This document shows positions 28,580-38,284 of a stretch of DNA of 42,831 bases, in pieces; position 1 is the first letter of the stretch, and each line of letters begins with the position of its first letter. The notes below the pieces were generated by a model. The model was not told the origin of the DNA, did no database searches, and was given only the letters and a program-made list of their open reading frames with translations. The translations under genes were made by a program, and so were the position numbers. The DNA is from an uncultured Bacteroidota bacterium (GTDB taxonomy: Bacteria > Bacteroidota > Bacteroidia > Flavobacteriales > BACL11), in contig CACHFI010000008.1 in assembly GCA_902579065.1 (NCBI GenBank), forward strand, positions 1-42,831, read 5' to 3'.

Positions 28580-29643
28580 ATCTCTTTTTCAAATTTTTGC
28601 ATTAAATTAATTAAATGTTCAACACTAGAAAGAGGTAGTGCATTATATAATGAAGCTCTATATCCTCCAACTGATCTGTGTCCTTTTAGACCATTGATTC
28701 CATTATTATTACATAAAAGATCAAATTTTTCTTGTAGATCTTGGTTTACTAAATTAAATGTAACGTTCATAGTTGATCTATCTTCTTTTTCAGCAAACCC
28801 AATAAACAATGGATTTCTGTCTATTTCTTCGTATAAAATCTTTGCCTTAGTATTATTAATTTTCTCAATTTCTTCAACTCCACCATTATTTTGTAGCCAT
28901 TCAAGAGTTAGCATAGAAACATATATAGAAAAAACTGGAGGTGTGTTAAACATACTATCTTTACTAATATGTGTTTGATAGTCAAGCATAGTAGGAATAT
29001 CTCTATTGGTTTTTCCTAAAATATCTTTATTTACAATTACTAATGTCGTACCAGCAGGACCCATGTTTTTTTGAGCTCCAGCATAAATTAAACCATATTT
29101 ACTTACATCAATTTTTTTACTAAAAATATCAGATGACATATCACAAACAAGGGTGTTATTAGTTTCTGGATATGCTTTAAATTGAGTTCCATATATGGTA
29201 TTGTTTGATGTGTAATGAAGATAATCAAGATTTTCAGGAATAATTAAATTCTTAGGAATATAGTTGTAATTTTTATCTGAAGAATCCCCAACAATTAATG
29301 CTTCACCAAGTTTTTTAGCTTCTTTTAAAGCCTTTTCAGACCATGCTCCTGTATTTATATATCCACATTTTCCTTCTAATGATAAAAGGTTGTAAGGTGT
29401 CATTAAAAATTCTAAACTTGCTCCACCCTGCAAGAAAAGAATTGCATAATTTTTAGGTACATTTAAAAGATTTCGTACTAGTTTTATAGCTTTTTCCATA
29501 ACTTCAACAAAAGGTTTACTTCTATGGGAAATTTCAATTAAGGATAAATTATCATTATTAAAATTTAATACTGATTCTGAAGCCCCTTTAAGTACTTCTT
29601 CAGGTAAAATGCATGGTCCGGCACTAAAATTGTGTTTTTTCAT
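28576..29643 (-). CDS. serC: 3-phosphoserine/phosphohydroxythreonine transaminase
   Basis: MKKHNFSAGPCILPEEVL; LFLQGGASLEFLMTPYNLL; YAGAQKNMGPAGTTLVIV; GHRSVGGYRASLYNALP. Confidence 0.95.
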   Translation of the reverse strand: MKKHNFSAGPCILPEEVLKGASESVLNFNNDNLSLIEISHRSKPFVEVMEKAIKLVRNLLNVPKNYAILFLQGGASLEFLMTPYNLLSLEGKCGYINTGAWSEKALKEAKKLGEALIVGDSSDKNYNYIPKNLIIPENLDYLHYTSNNTIYGTQFKAYPETNNTLVCDMSSDIFSKKIDVSKYGLIYAGAQKNMGPAGTTLVIVNKDILGKTNRDIPTMLDYQTHISKDSMFNTPPVFSIYVSMLTLEWLQNNGGVEEIEKINNTKAKILYEEIDRNPLFIGFAEKEDRSTMNVTFNLVNQDLQEKFDLLCNNNGINGLKGHRSVGGYRASLYNALPLSSVEHLINLMQKFEKEI

Positions 29644-29664
29644 TCTTCTTATGTAATTAAAATG

Positions 29665-30228
29665 TTATTTAATTCTTTCTATATATGACCCTTTTGAAGT
29701 ATCAATTTTTATTTTATCACCTTCATTAATGAATAAAGGTACTTGAATAGGGGCGCCAGTTTCTGTTGTTGCAGGTTTAAAGGTATTTGTTGCTGTATTT
29801 CCTTTTACACCTGGCTCTGTATGTTGAATTTCTAGAATTATATGTGCAGGTAATGATGCTGAAAGAGGCATTCCTTGGTCTGCGTGGAATAATACTTCAA
29901 CAGTTTCTCCTTCTTTTAAAAAATGTGAATTTTCAATAAAATCTTTTTGAAGTGTAATCTGCTCATAATCATCAGTATTCATTAAATGGAAATCATTATT
30001 TTCTGCATATAAAAACTGATACTTTCTATTCTCAACTCTTATAATATCAATTTTTACACCAGAAGTAAAAGTGTTTTCAAGTAATCTTCCTGAATTTAGA
30101 TTTCTAATTTTAGTTCTTACAAAAGCAGGTCCTTTTCCTGGTTTTACATGCTGAAAGCTTTCTATCTTCCAAGGTTCTCCATTATGTTGTATACATAAAC
30201 CGTTTCTAAAATCTGCTGTTGTTGCCAT
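29665..30228 (-). CDS. efp: Translation elongation factor P
   Basis: 187 aa; KPGKGPAFVRTKIRNLNSGRLLENTF; ILEIQHTEPGVKGNTATNTFKPATTETGAPIQVPLFINEGDKIKIDT. Confidence 0.97.
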   Translation of the reverse strand: MATTADFRNGLCIQHNGEPWKIESFQHVKPGKGPAFVRTKIRNLNSGRLLENTFTSGVKIDIIRVENRKYQFLYAENNDFHLMNTDDYEQITLQKDFIENSHFLKEGETVEVLFHADQGMPLSASLPAHIILEIQHTEPGVKGNTATNTFKPATTETGAPIQVPLFINEGDKIKIDTSKGSYIERIK

Positions 30229-30236
30229 ATAACTAT

Positions 30237-31019
30237 TTATTTTTGATTATAACCTCTCATAATTCCTCTACCTGAGTTTTTTACAAAATCAATTATTTCA
30301 TCTCTGTTTTTTGATACTTTAAAATCGATTTCAATTTTATTTATTGCTTGAGTGTTATTATAATTTTTTTGATAAAGTACTCTGTATATTTCCTGAATTT
30401 CTCCAATTTCTTCATCTGAAAATGATCTTCTTCTTAATCCTATAGAATTGATACCAACAAAAGACAATGGTTCTCTACCTGCTTTAACAAATGGCGGGAC
30501 ATCTTTTCTAACCAATGATCCACCTGAAATCATAGTATGATTTCCAATTTTTACGAATTGGTGTATTGCGCTTAATCCACCAATAATTGCAAAATCTCCA
30601 ATTTTAACATGTCCTCCTAAGGCAACATTATTAACAATTATTGAATTATTTCCCACTTTACAATCATGTGCAATATGAGCATATGCCATTATTAAACAAT
30701 TATCACCTACTACAGTTTTTCCAGTAGCTTTTGTTGCTCTATTTATAGTAGCACATTCTCTTATGACAGTATTGTCGCCTATAATAGCCAAACTTTCTTC
30801 ACCTTCAAATTTTAAATCTTGTGGTATTGCAGAGATTACTGCACCTGGAAAAATTTCACAGTTTTTTCCAATTCGGGCACCTTCCATAATTGTAACATTT
30901 GAACCAATCCATGTGCCACTCCCAATTTCAACATTTTTTTCAATTGTAACAAAAGGTTCAACTACAACATTCTTGGCTAATTTAGCTTGTGAATCAATAT
31001 ATGAAAGGGAACGATGCAT
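30237..31019 (-). CDS. lpxA: Acyl-ACP--UDP-N-acetylglucosamine O-acyltransferase
   Basis: 260 aa hexapeptide beta-helix; VIRECATINRATKATGKTVVGDNCLIMAYAHIAHDCKVGN. Confidence 0.95.
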   Translation of the reverse strand: MHRSLSYIDSQAKLAKNVVVEPFVTIEKNVEIGSGTWIGSNVTIMEGARIGKNCEIFPGAVISAIPQDLKFEGEESLAIIGDNTVIRECATINRATKATGKTVVGDNCLIMAYAHIAHDCKVGNNSIIVNNVALGGHVKIGDFAIIGGLSAIHQFVKIGNHTMISGGSLVRKDVPPFVKAGREPLSFVGINSIGLRRRSFSDEEIGEIQEIYRVLYQKNYNNTQAINKIEIDFKVSKNRDEIIDFVKNSGRGIMRGYNQK

Positions 31020-31022
31020 TAA

Positions 31023-32405
31023 TTATTTTTTGGCTATTTGTGCTAATAGATCAGCTTCAACAACTATATCTCCATTTACGAAACCTTTTCCATGCATATG
31101 ACAAAGACCTCTTCTGATTGGAGAAATTAAATTAAGTCTAAATATTATTGTATCTCCAGGAATAACCTTTTTCTTAAATTTTGCATTATCTATTTTCATA
31201 AAAAAGGTTAGGTAATCTTGCGGATTTTCAACAGTTTTTAGAATTAATACACCACCGGCTTGAGCCATAGTTTCTAACTGGAGAACTCCAGGCATTACGG
31301 GTTCAGCTGGGAAATGTCCTCTAAAATAATCTTCATCTTTTTTAACGTACTTAACCCCGACAATATAGTCTTCACCAAGATCTCTTATCTCATCTATAAA
31401 AATAAATGGTTCTCTATGAGGAAGAATTTTTTTTATATCATCGATATTATAAAATGGTTTTTCATTGAAATCAACTACTGGAGCAATTTTTCTGTTATCT
31501 TCATTCATGATTTTGTTTAATTTTTTTACAAATTCTAAATTACTTTTGTGACCAGGTTTAAAGCAGGTAATTTTCGCTTTAATGTTAGATCCTATTAAAA
31601 AAGAATCACCTATAAAATCAAGTAATTTGTGTCTAGCTGGCTCATTGTCAAATCTTAGATTTTTTTTATTGAGAAGTTTACCTGCTTCAAATGATAAATT
31701 TTCTTTTCCAAATTTGTTAATTAAATAAACTTTAATGTCCTCACTCACTTTTTCATTGACAATTATTACAGAATTGTCAAGATTCCCTCCTTTAATAAGA
31801 TCATCCTTAATTAGATGCTCTACTTCGCTAAGAAAACTAAATGTTCTTGCAGAAGAAATTTCAGTTTCAAATTTATTAATATCTTCTAATACTGCAATTT
31901 GATTTTTTAAAAATCTTTTATCATAATCCAACCTTACTTCAATACTTAATCTTTCAGCAGGTTCTACTAGATAAAAAGAATCTGTTTCTTCACAGTTAAT
32001 TGTATGTTTTTTATTGACTTTTATATATTTTTTGACTTTTGATTGTGATGTTATTTTACAATCTTTTAATAATTTGGTAAAACCTTTTGAAGAACCATCT
32101 AGAATAGGCACCTCAATATTATCTATTTTTATAAGTAAATTATTTATTTCTAAAGCAGAAATAGAAGCCATTAGGTGTTCTATTGTATGAACTTCAGCCT
32201 TGTTGTTTTTAATATTTGTACTTCTATTAGTTGAAATTACATTTGAAAATATAGCTTTAACAATTGGCTTTTCTTTTAAATCAATTCTTTGAAAATTGAT
32301 TCCAGAATCTACTTCAGCTGGACAAATTGTTATTTGAGATTTTAGTCCTGAGTGTATTCCAATTCCTGAAATACTAATTTCTTTTGAAATTGTTTTTTGT
32401 CTCAT
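31023..32405 (-). CDS. lpxC/fabZ: Bifunctional UDP-3-O-acyl-N-acetylglucosamine deacetylase / 3-hydroxyacyl-ACP dehydratase (LpxC-FabZ fusion)
   Basis: 460 aa; LpxC N-part (GIGIHSGLKSQITICPAEVDSGINFQRID, HTIEHLMASISALEI, HKLLDFIGD) fused to FabZ (ILPHREPFIFIDEI, GHFPAEPVMPGVLQLETMAQAGG). Confidence 0.96.
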   Translation of the reverse strand: MRQKTISKEISISGIGIHSGLKSQITICPAEVDSGINFQRIDLKEKPIVKAIFSNVISTNRSTNIKNNKAEVHTIEHLMASISALEINNLLIKIDNIEVPILDGSSKGFTKLLKDCKITSQSKVKKYIKVNKKHTINCEETDSFYLVEPAERLSIEVRLDYDKRFLKNQIAVLEDINKFETEISSARTFSFLSEVEHLIKDDLIKGGNLDNSVIIVNEKVSEDIKVYLINKFGKENLSFEAGKLLNKKNLRFDNEPARHKLLDFIGDSFLIGSNIKAKITCFKPGHKSNLEFVKKLNKIMNEDNRKIAPVVDFNEKPFYNIDDIKKILPHREPFIFIDEIRDLGEDYIVGVKYVKKDEDYFRGHFPAEPVMPGVLQLETMAQAGGVLILKTVENPQDYLTFFMKIDNAKFKKKVIPGDTIIFRLNLISPIRRGLCHMHGKGFVNGDIVVEADLLAQIAKK

Positions 32406-33424
32406 TAATTTTTGAGATCCTTTTTTATTTGGTCAAGTTGATCAACAATTTTAGGTAATCTTTTAAATAAAATGTAAGATCGTTGGAAATCTTGCTTATT
32501 AAATGCATAGATTCCTTGTACTGTTAAATTATCTTTTATGTTGCCGCCTATTCCACTATTACCTGCAATTCTGACATTATTTCCAATTTTTATGTGTCCC
32601 GTTATTGCACATTGACCGCCAATAAGACAATTTTCACCAATGATAGTTGATCCTGCAATTGCCGTTAAACCTGCAATAGCAGTATTTTTTCCAATTTTTA
32701 CGTTATGACCAATTTGAATAAGATTATCTAGCTTAACACCCTCTTCAATAATTGTTGAGCCTAATGAGGCTTTGTCAATTGTGGTATTTGCACCTATTTC
32801 AACATTTTTCTTTGTGATTACATTTCCTAAATGCTTGATTTTCTCTAAATAATTTTCATTTGGAGCAAATCCAAAGCCATCTGATCCAATAACTGCTCCT
32901 GAATGAATAATATTATTTTCTCCGATTATACAATTATTTTTAATGTTAACCTGAGAGTAAATTATCGTATTGTCTTTAATTGTTACATTATTTCCAATAA
33001 CACAATTGTTATGAATTGTTACATTATTACCAATTTCGCAATTTTCTCCTATAATAGAAAAATGCCCAATATTAAAATTATTTTCAACTTTAGAACTTTT
33101 ATCGATAATTGCATGTTTTGAAATTGATTTAATTTTAGACTTTTGAATATTAAATATCTCTGTTAATTGAGATAATGCAAAATATGCATCCTTAACTACT
33201 ATTAGATTTGTTTTAATTTTGTCATTCAACTGAAAATTATTGCTAACCAAAACACAAGATGCTTTAGTGTTGAATAAATGTTTTTCATATTTTGGATTAG
33301 CTATAAAACTAATTTCTCCATTTTTGGCATCTTCAATTGTATTAATTTTTTCAATAATAACACTTGATTCTCCAATAACCTTTCCATCTAAAAGTTTTGC
33401 GATTTTTTCAATACTAATTTTCAT
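32405..33424 (-). CDS. lpxD: UDP-3-O-(3-hydroxyacyl)glucosamine N-acyltransferase
   Basis: 339 aa; [19 protein letters not shown], extensive hexapeptide repeats, [46 protein letters not shown]. Confidence 0.95.
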   Translation of the reverse strand: MKISIEKIAKLLDGKVIGESSVIIEKINTIEDAKNGEISFIANPKYEKHLFNTKASCVLVSNNFQLNDKIKTNLIVVKDAYFALSQLTEIFNIQKSKIKSISKHAIIDKSSKVENNFNIGHFSIIGENCEIGNNVTIHNNCVIGNNVTIKDNTIIYSQVNIKNNCIIGENNIIHSGAVIGSDGFGFAPNENYLEKIKHLGNVITKKNVEIGANTTIDKASLGSTIIEEGVKLDNLIQIGHNVKIGKNTAIAGLTAIAGSTIIGENCLIGGQCAITGHIKIGNNVRIAGNSGIGGNIKDNLTVQGIYAFNKQDFQRSYILFKRLPKIVDQLDQIKKDLKN

Positions 33425-33442
33425 TTCACAAATGTATAATGA

Positions 33443-34684
33443 TTAACTATTAATGTAGTCAATAGGTGAACAAAAAAAATATTTATTTATTGTTTTATTA
33501 ATTATTTTATTATCAAATTGTTCGGAACACTTATTAAAATTATCAACTTTACCATTTTTGAACAAAATTTTAATGTCTGAATCATCATCTGTATACATAC
33601 TGTTACTAACCTTATCAGAAAAAATAAAGTAATTTGCTTCTTCTTTACTTATATTTTCATTTTTCATCATAAGATTAATTGATTTTGCAATAATTTCTGA
33701 TTTAAATTGATCTTTTTGAATTTTAATTTTTAATAAATCTCTATTAAGAATTTTTTTGGATAGATTGGATAATACATAATCATTTTCTTTTGTCCAATAT
33801 TTCAAACAGGTAAAAATTTCATAATCATCAATCTTTGAAAATTTTTCAAGAATGATTTTGTCATTTTCTAAATCTTTAAGTGAAAACTTGTTCTTTAAAA
33901 AGAAATCAATTTCAGGAGAAAGATATATTTTTTTGTTACTATTGGTTAGGTATAGTGCACGTTGTATTAGTTTTATTAACATCATTTCTGATGACAACAC
34001 AGTTTTATGCAGATATACCTGCCAATACATTAATCTTCTAGCAAGTAAAAATTTTTCAATTGAATAGATTCCTTTTTCTTCAATAACAATTTGGTCATTT
34101 TTTATATCAATCATGTTAATAATCCTATCTACACCTATGTTTCCTTCAGTAACACCAGTAAAAAAACTATCTCTTTTTAAATAATCTAGCCTGTCAAGAT
34201 CAAGCTGAGATGAAACTAGTTGGTAAAGAAATTTTTTATGATAGTTATTAGTGAATATTTTTATTGCAATTGATAATTTTCCATTGAAAATTTCGTTAAA
34301 TCTATGCATGTACATGAGAGTTATTTCTTCATGACTAATATTTTTAATTAATGTTCTTTCTAATGCATGAGAAAAAGGAGAGTGACCAATATCGTGAAGT
34401 AGTATTGCAATTTGTACTCCTTCTTTTTCTTCTTTTGTAATGATATGACCTTTATTTTCGAGCTGCAGTAATGCTTTTTTCATTAAAAAAAGACATCCAA
34501 GTGCATGTTGGAATCTTGTATGTTGTGCTCCCGGGTAAACTAAGTACGAAAGTCCTAATTGAGATATTCTTCTTAATCTTTGAAAATATTCATGGTTAAT
34601 AAGATCATTTATTATACCTTTATCTATCTCAATGAAGCCATAAATAGGGTCATTAATTATTTTTGCTCTTTCATTAGAATGCAT
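33443..34684 (-). CDS. HD-domain metal-dependent phosphohydrolase
   Basis: 413 aa; INHEYFQRLRRISQLGLSYLVYPGAQHTRFQHALGCL; LLHDIGHSPFSHALE; SSQLDLDRLDYLKRDSF. Confidence 0.92.
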   Translation of the reverse strand: MHSNERAKIINDPIYGFIEIDKGIINDLINHEYFQRLRRISQLGLSYLVYPGAQHTRFQHALGCLFLMKKALLQLENKGHIITKEEKEGVQIAILLHDIGHSPFSHALERTLIKNISHEEITLMYMHRFNEIFNGKLSIAIKIFTNNYHKKFLYQLVSSQLDLDRLDYLKRDSFFTGVTEGNIGVDRIINMIDIKNDQIVIEEKGIYSIEKFLLARRLMYWQVYLHKTVLSSEMMLIKLIQRALYLTNSNKKIYLSPEIDFFLKNKFSLKDLENDKIILEKFSKIDDYEIFTCLKYWTKENDYVLSNLSKKILNRDLLKIKIQKDQFKSEIIAKSINLMMKNENISKEEANYFIFSDKVSNSMYTDDDSDIKILFKNGKVDNFNKCSEQFDNKIINKTINKYFFCSPIDYINS

Positions 34685-34733
34685 AATCTAAAATAGATGT
34701 TTTTTTTTAATTTTTGTATAAATTTTTTTAAAG

Positions 34734-36278
34734 ATGAAAAATATACTTTGGGTAGATGATGAAATTGAATTATTGAAACCTCATATAATCTATTTACAGT
34801 CTAAAGGATATAATTTAACTACTGCTAAAAGCGGAGATGAAGCTCTTGATATTATTGAGAATGCTTCTTTTAATTTAATATTTTTAGATGAAAATATGCC
34901 AGGTCTTTCAGGTCTTGAAACTTTAAATATCATTAAAGATAAATATCAAAATATTCCAGTTGTAATGATTACTAAAAGTGAAGAGGAAAGTATTATGGAG
35001 GAAGCTATTGGTTCAAAAATATCTGACTATTTAATTAAGCCAGTTAATCCTAGTCAAATTCTTCTTTCAATTAAAAAAAATTTAGATTCTAATAGATTAG
35101 TAGATGAAAAAATAACAAGAAGCTATCAACAAGAATTTAGAAATATTTCATTACAACTATCTTCAAATTTATCATTTGATGAATGGTGCGATGTGTACAA
35201 GAAAATTATTTATTGGGAATTAGAACTTGAAAAATCAAATGACAATAGTATAGATGAAATTATATCTATGCAAAAAACAGAAGCAAATTCACAATTTTTT
35301 AGGTTTATTTCCAATAATTATGAAAATTGGATTAATGATAATGATTCTCCCTTATTGTCACACAATTTAATAAAAGAAAAGGTTTTTCCTCATTTAAATA
35401 AAAACGAATCACTTTATCTTTTATTAATTGATAATTTAAGATATGATCAGTGGAAAGTTATCGAAGATAAAATTTTAAAAAAATTTAATGTTATCTCCGA
35501 TGAAATGTATATGAGTATTTTGCCAACATCAACGCAATATTCAAGAAATTCTATTTTTTCTGGATTAAAGCCGTCTGAAATAGCAGCTAATTATCCTGAT
35601 AAATGGCTTAATGATGAAGATGAGGGAGGTAAGAATATGCATGAAGAAGAATTTCTTTTGGATCAATTAAGACGTAATAATTTAGAAGATTATAAATTGT
35701 CTTATACCAAGATTACTAATATAGATTTTGGAAGAAAAGTAATTAATAGAATTGATAATCTTAAGCATAATCATCTAAATGTAATTGTCTATAATTTTGT
35801 AGACATGCTTTCACATGCAAGAACTGAAATGAAAGTAATAAAAGAATTAGCGGATGATGATTCTGCTTACAGGTCATTAACCTCATCATGGTTTGAACAT
35901 TCTCCATTAATTGATATAATTTCAAAAATTGCACTACAAGGATCAAAAATTGTAATTACTACTGATCATGGTACAATTAATGTAAATAAACCCTCAAAAG
36001 TCATTGGAGATAAAAGAGTCAATCCTAATTTAAGATATAAGCAAGGTAAAAATTTAAATTATAATTCTACTGATGTTTTTGAAATGGCTGATCCTTCAAA
36101 GTTCTATTTGCCAAAACAAAATATAAGTAGTAAATATATTTTTGCTAAGGAAGATTTGTATTTTGTTTATCAAAACAATTATAATAAATATGTTAATTTT
36201 TATAAAAACACTTATCAGCACGGAGGTATTTCTTTAGAAGAAATGCTTTTGCCAATAATCATTATTGAGCCAAAATAA
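34734..36278 (+). CDS. porX: PorX: response-regulator receiver domain fused to PglZ domain (T9SS regulator)
   Basis: 514 aa; receiver MKNILWVDDEIELLKPHIIYL...LIFLDENMPGLSG; PglZ part LLIDNLRYDQWKVI, SILPTSTQYSRNSIFSGLKP, VITTDHGTI. Architecture diagnostic of PorX. Confidence 0.93.
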   Translation: MKNILWVDDEIELLKPHIIYLQSKGYNLTTAKSGDEALDIIENASFNLIFLDENMPGLSGLETLNIIKDKYQNIPVVMITKSEEESIMEEAIGSKISDYLIKPVNPSQILLSIKKNLDSNRLVDEKITRSYQQEFRNISLQLSSNLSFDEWCDVYKKIIYWELELEKSNDNSIDEIISMQKTEANSQFFRFISNNYENWINDNDSPLLSHNLIKEKVFPHLNKNESLYLLLIDNLRYDQWKVIEDKILKKFNVISDEMYMSILPTSTQYSRNSIFSGLKPSEIAANYPDKWLNDEDEGGKNMHEEEFLLDQLRRNNLEDYKLSYTKITNIDFGRKVINRIDNLKHNHLNVIVYNFVDMLSHARTEMKVIKELADDDSAYRSLTSSWFEHSPLIDIISKIALQGSKIVITTDHGTINVNKPSKVIGDKRVNPNLRYKQGKNLNYNSTDVFEMADPSKFYLPKQNISSKYIFAKEDLYFVYQNNYNKYVNFYKNTYQHGGISLEEMLLPIIIIEPK

Positions 36279-36703
36279 TGGAGTTGAATTTTGAAATTAA
36301 TAATGAAAACGAATTGGATTTTATATCTAATGAAATTATTGAAAAATTTAAATCTAAAGTTTTTCTCTTTTATGGAGAAATGGGAGTTGGAAAAACTACT
36401 TTTATTAAAAGAATATGTAAACATTTAAATGTTATAGATGTTGTTTCTAGTCCAACCTTCTCAATAGTTAATCAATATGTTAATGATCAAGATGAGTTTA
36501 TGTATCACTTTGATTTTTATAGAACTAATAAAAATGAAATTTTTGATATTGGCTATGAGGAATATTTATTTAGTGATTCATTTTGTTTTATAGAATGGCC
36601 TGAAAGATTAGAGAACTTATTACCAAATAAATATTTAGAGATAAAAATGAAATTAAGAGATGGTAATAGAGTAATAAGAATTAAAGAAATAAATAAATTA
36701 TAA
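36278..36703 (+). CDS. tsaE: tRNA threonylcarbamoyladenosine biosynthesis ATPase TsaE
   Basis: 141 aa; FLFYGEMGVGKTTFIKRICKHL; VSSPTFSIVNQY; HFDFYRTN; FIEWPERLENLLP. Confidence 0.95.
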   Translation: MELNFEINNENELDFISNEIIEKFKSKVFLFYGEMGVGKTTFIKRICKHLNVIDVVSSPTFSIVNQYVNDQDEFMYHFDFYRTNKNEIFDIGYEEYLFSDSFCFIEWPERLENLLPNKYLEIKMKLRDGNRVIRIKEINKL

Positions 36704-36705
36704 AT

Positions 36706-37119
36706 ATGGTAAAGAGAATAGTTTTATTTGGTTTTGGTGCATTAATTAGTATATTTTTTCTTTCACTTGGACCAGAGAATAGATTGAAAAATACTTTTTA
36801 TGCATATCTAGATTATTTTAATTTAGATAAAAGGGTAATTTATCATCTGTCAAAAGAAGACCCATTTTTTTCTACAAAATCTGAATGCCAAATAGTTTAT
36901 TATAATTTAGACAAATCAAAAATTCTTTCTGTTTTAGATGGGGGTGAGGTTAATTTTTCTAAGAGTAATAAAAAACAAGATCCATGTCCTATATATGTTG
37001 TTGAAAATGTACTTGAAGATAATTTTATTGAGGTTGCTTTTCAGTATTGTTCAGAAGATAAGAAAGTAACAATTTTAGATTTTTCTATAAATAACGAAGA
37101 AGCTATTTGTGAATTTTAG
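36706..37119 (+). CDS. Small single-TM/signal-anchored protein of unknown function, co-directional with porX-tsaE
   Basis: 137 aa; N-terminal hydrophobic segment VLFGFGALISIFFLSLG; 4 Cys; no family I can name with confidence. Confidence 0.65.
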   Translation: MVKRIVLFGFGALISIFFLSLGPENRLKNTFYAYLDYFNLDKRVIYHLSKEDPFFSTKSECQIVYYNLDKSKILSVLDGGEVNFSKSNKKQDPCPIYVVENVLEDNFIEVAFQYCSEDKKVTILDFSINNEEAICEF

Positions 37120-38279
37120 AGTTTTTTTCTTCTTTTCTTTTCTTCTACGATATTAATTAATTCTCTACTCATTTGTCCTGCTATTGATCTATTTTCTTCA
37201 GCTCTCCTTATCAAGTAAGGAATGACATCTTTAACAGGTCCATAAGGAACATATTTACATGCATTATATCCAGTTAATGCTAAATTGTATGAGATGTTAT
37301 CACTCATTCCAAGAAGTTGCGAAGAATATATTCTTTCGTCATCTTTTAATATTCCATTTTCATTCATTAGTTTAACTAAATATTCTGAACTTTCAATATT
37401 ATGTGTTCCAGAACAAAGAGAAATAAGGTCAATATTTTTAATACAGATTTCAAGAGATTTATTAAAGTCATTATCAGTTAATTTTTTGTCAAGATGAACA
37501 GGTATATCATATTCATTTCTTTTAGCCCTCTCTATTTCTTTCTCATGATATGCTCCCCTTACAATTTTCAACCCAATTTTAAATTTATTTTCTTTTGCTG
37601 TATCAATTAAAAAATTTAGGTATTTAATTCTATCATTTCTATACATCTGTAAAGTATTATAGATCAATACCTTTTTTTTGTTATATTTTTTCATTAGATC
37701 TAAGACAATATGATCTATAGCATCCTGTATCCAGCTTTCTTCAGCATCAATAAAAATAGGGGTGTTGATTTCTCTGGCTTTTTCACAAATCATTTTCAAC
37801 CTTTTTTGGAAATTAGTAAAAACTAAATTTTCTTCTTTATTAAGGTTAATTTTATTTGATTTTTTGTTTAGTAATTCAAATGGAACTAATCCTGTTAATT
37901 TGAATACTACAAATGGAATCTTTTTATTGTTTCGTGATTCCTCAAGTATTTGAATTCCTTGTTCGTATACATTTTTAAAGTCACTTTCGTTTTTTTTACC
38001 TTCTGCAGAATAATCTAAAATCGACCCTATTTTAGATGACCATAATTTATTTACAGTTTTTTTACTTTCTTCAATTGTTTCCCCTCCGCAAAACTGCTTG
38101 AATATAGTGGCTTTTACTAAGAATTTAATTGGGAGTTTAAGATTAAGTGCTAATTGAAGTAAAGAGGTAAGTGCCCTTGAAATGAATGGATTACTTATTA
38201 ATTTAAATAATAACCATGCTCTATTTAATTCATAATTCGATTTATCTTTTAATGCATTTGTGTTATTTTTTAAATTCAT
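37116..38279 (-). CDS. Proline dehydrogenase (monofunctional)
   Basis: 387 aa; FIDAEESWIQDAIDHIVLDLMKKYN, YNTLQMYRNDRIKYL, IGLKIVRGAYHEKE, SGTHN, QLLGMSDNISYNLA, YVPYGPVKDVIPYLIRRAEEN. Confidence 0.93.
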   Translation of the reverse strand: MNLKNNTNALKDKSNYELNRAWLLFKLISNPFISRALTSLLQLALNLKLPIKFLVKATIFKQFCGGETIEESKKTVNKLWSSKIGSILDYSAEGKKNESDFKNVYEQGIQILEESRNNKKIPFVVFKLTGLVPFELLNKKSNKINLNKEENLVFTNFQKRLKMICEKAREINTPIFIDAEESWIQDAIDHIVLDLMKKYNKKKVLIYNTLQMYRNDRIKYLNFLIDTAKENKFKIGLKIVRGAYHEKEIERAKRNEYDIPVHLDKKLTDNDFNKSLEICIKNIDLISLCSGTHNIESSEYLVKLMNENGILKDDERIYSSQLLGMSDNISYNLALTGYNACKYVPYGPVKDVIPYLIRRAEENRSIAGQMSRELINIVEEKKRRKKL

Positions 38280-38284
38280 AATGT

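Noticed and set aside
31023-32405. LpxC-FabZ fusion as a novel bifunctional enzyme
   Set aside because: This fusion is a known, common arrangement in Bacteroidota.
32903-33121. 72-aa Asn/Ile-rich plus-strand ORF
   Set aside because: Antisense to the hexapeptide repeats of lpxD; its periodicity is inherited from the beta-helix codons.
30237-33424. Possible repeat array over lpxA/lpxD
   Set aside because: Repetitiveness is protein-level hexapeptide (left-handed beta-helix) periodicity, not DNA repeats or CRISPR.
34734-36278. PglZ domain, suggestive of a BREX phage-defence locus
   Set aside because: It is fused to a response-regulator receiver domain, which is PorX architecture. No brxA/B/C, pglX or other BREX genes nearby.
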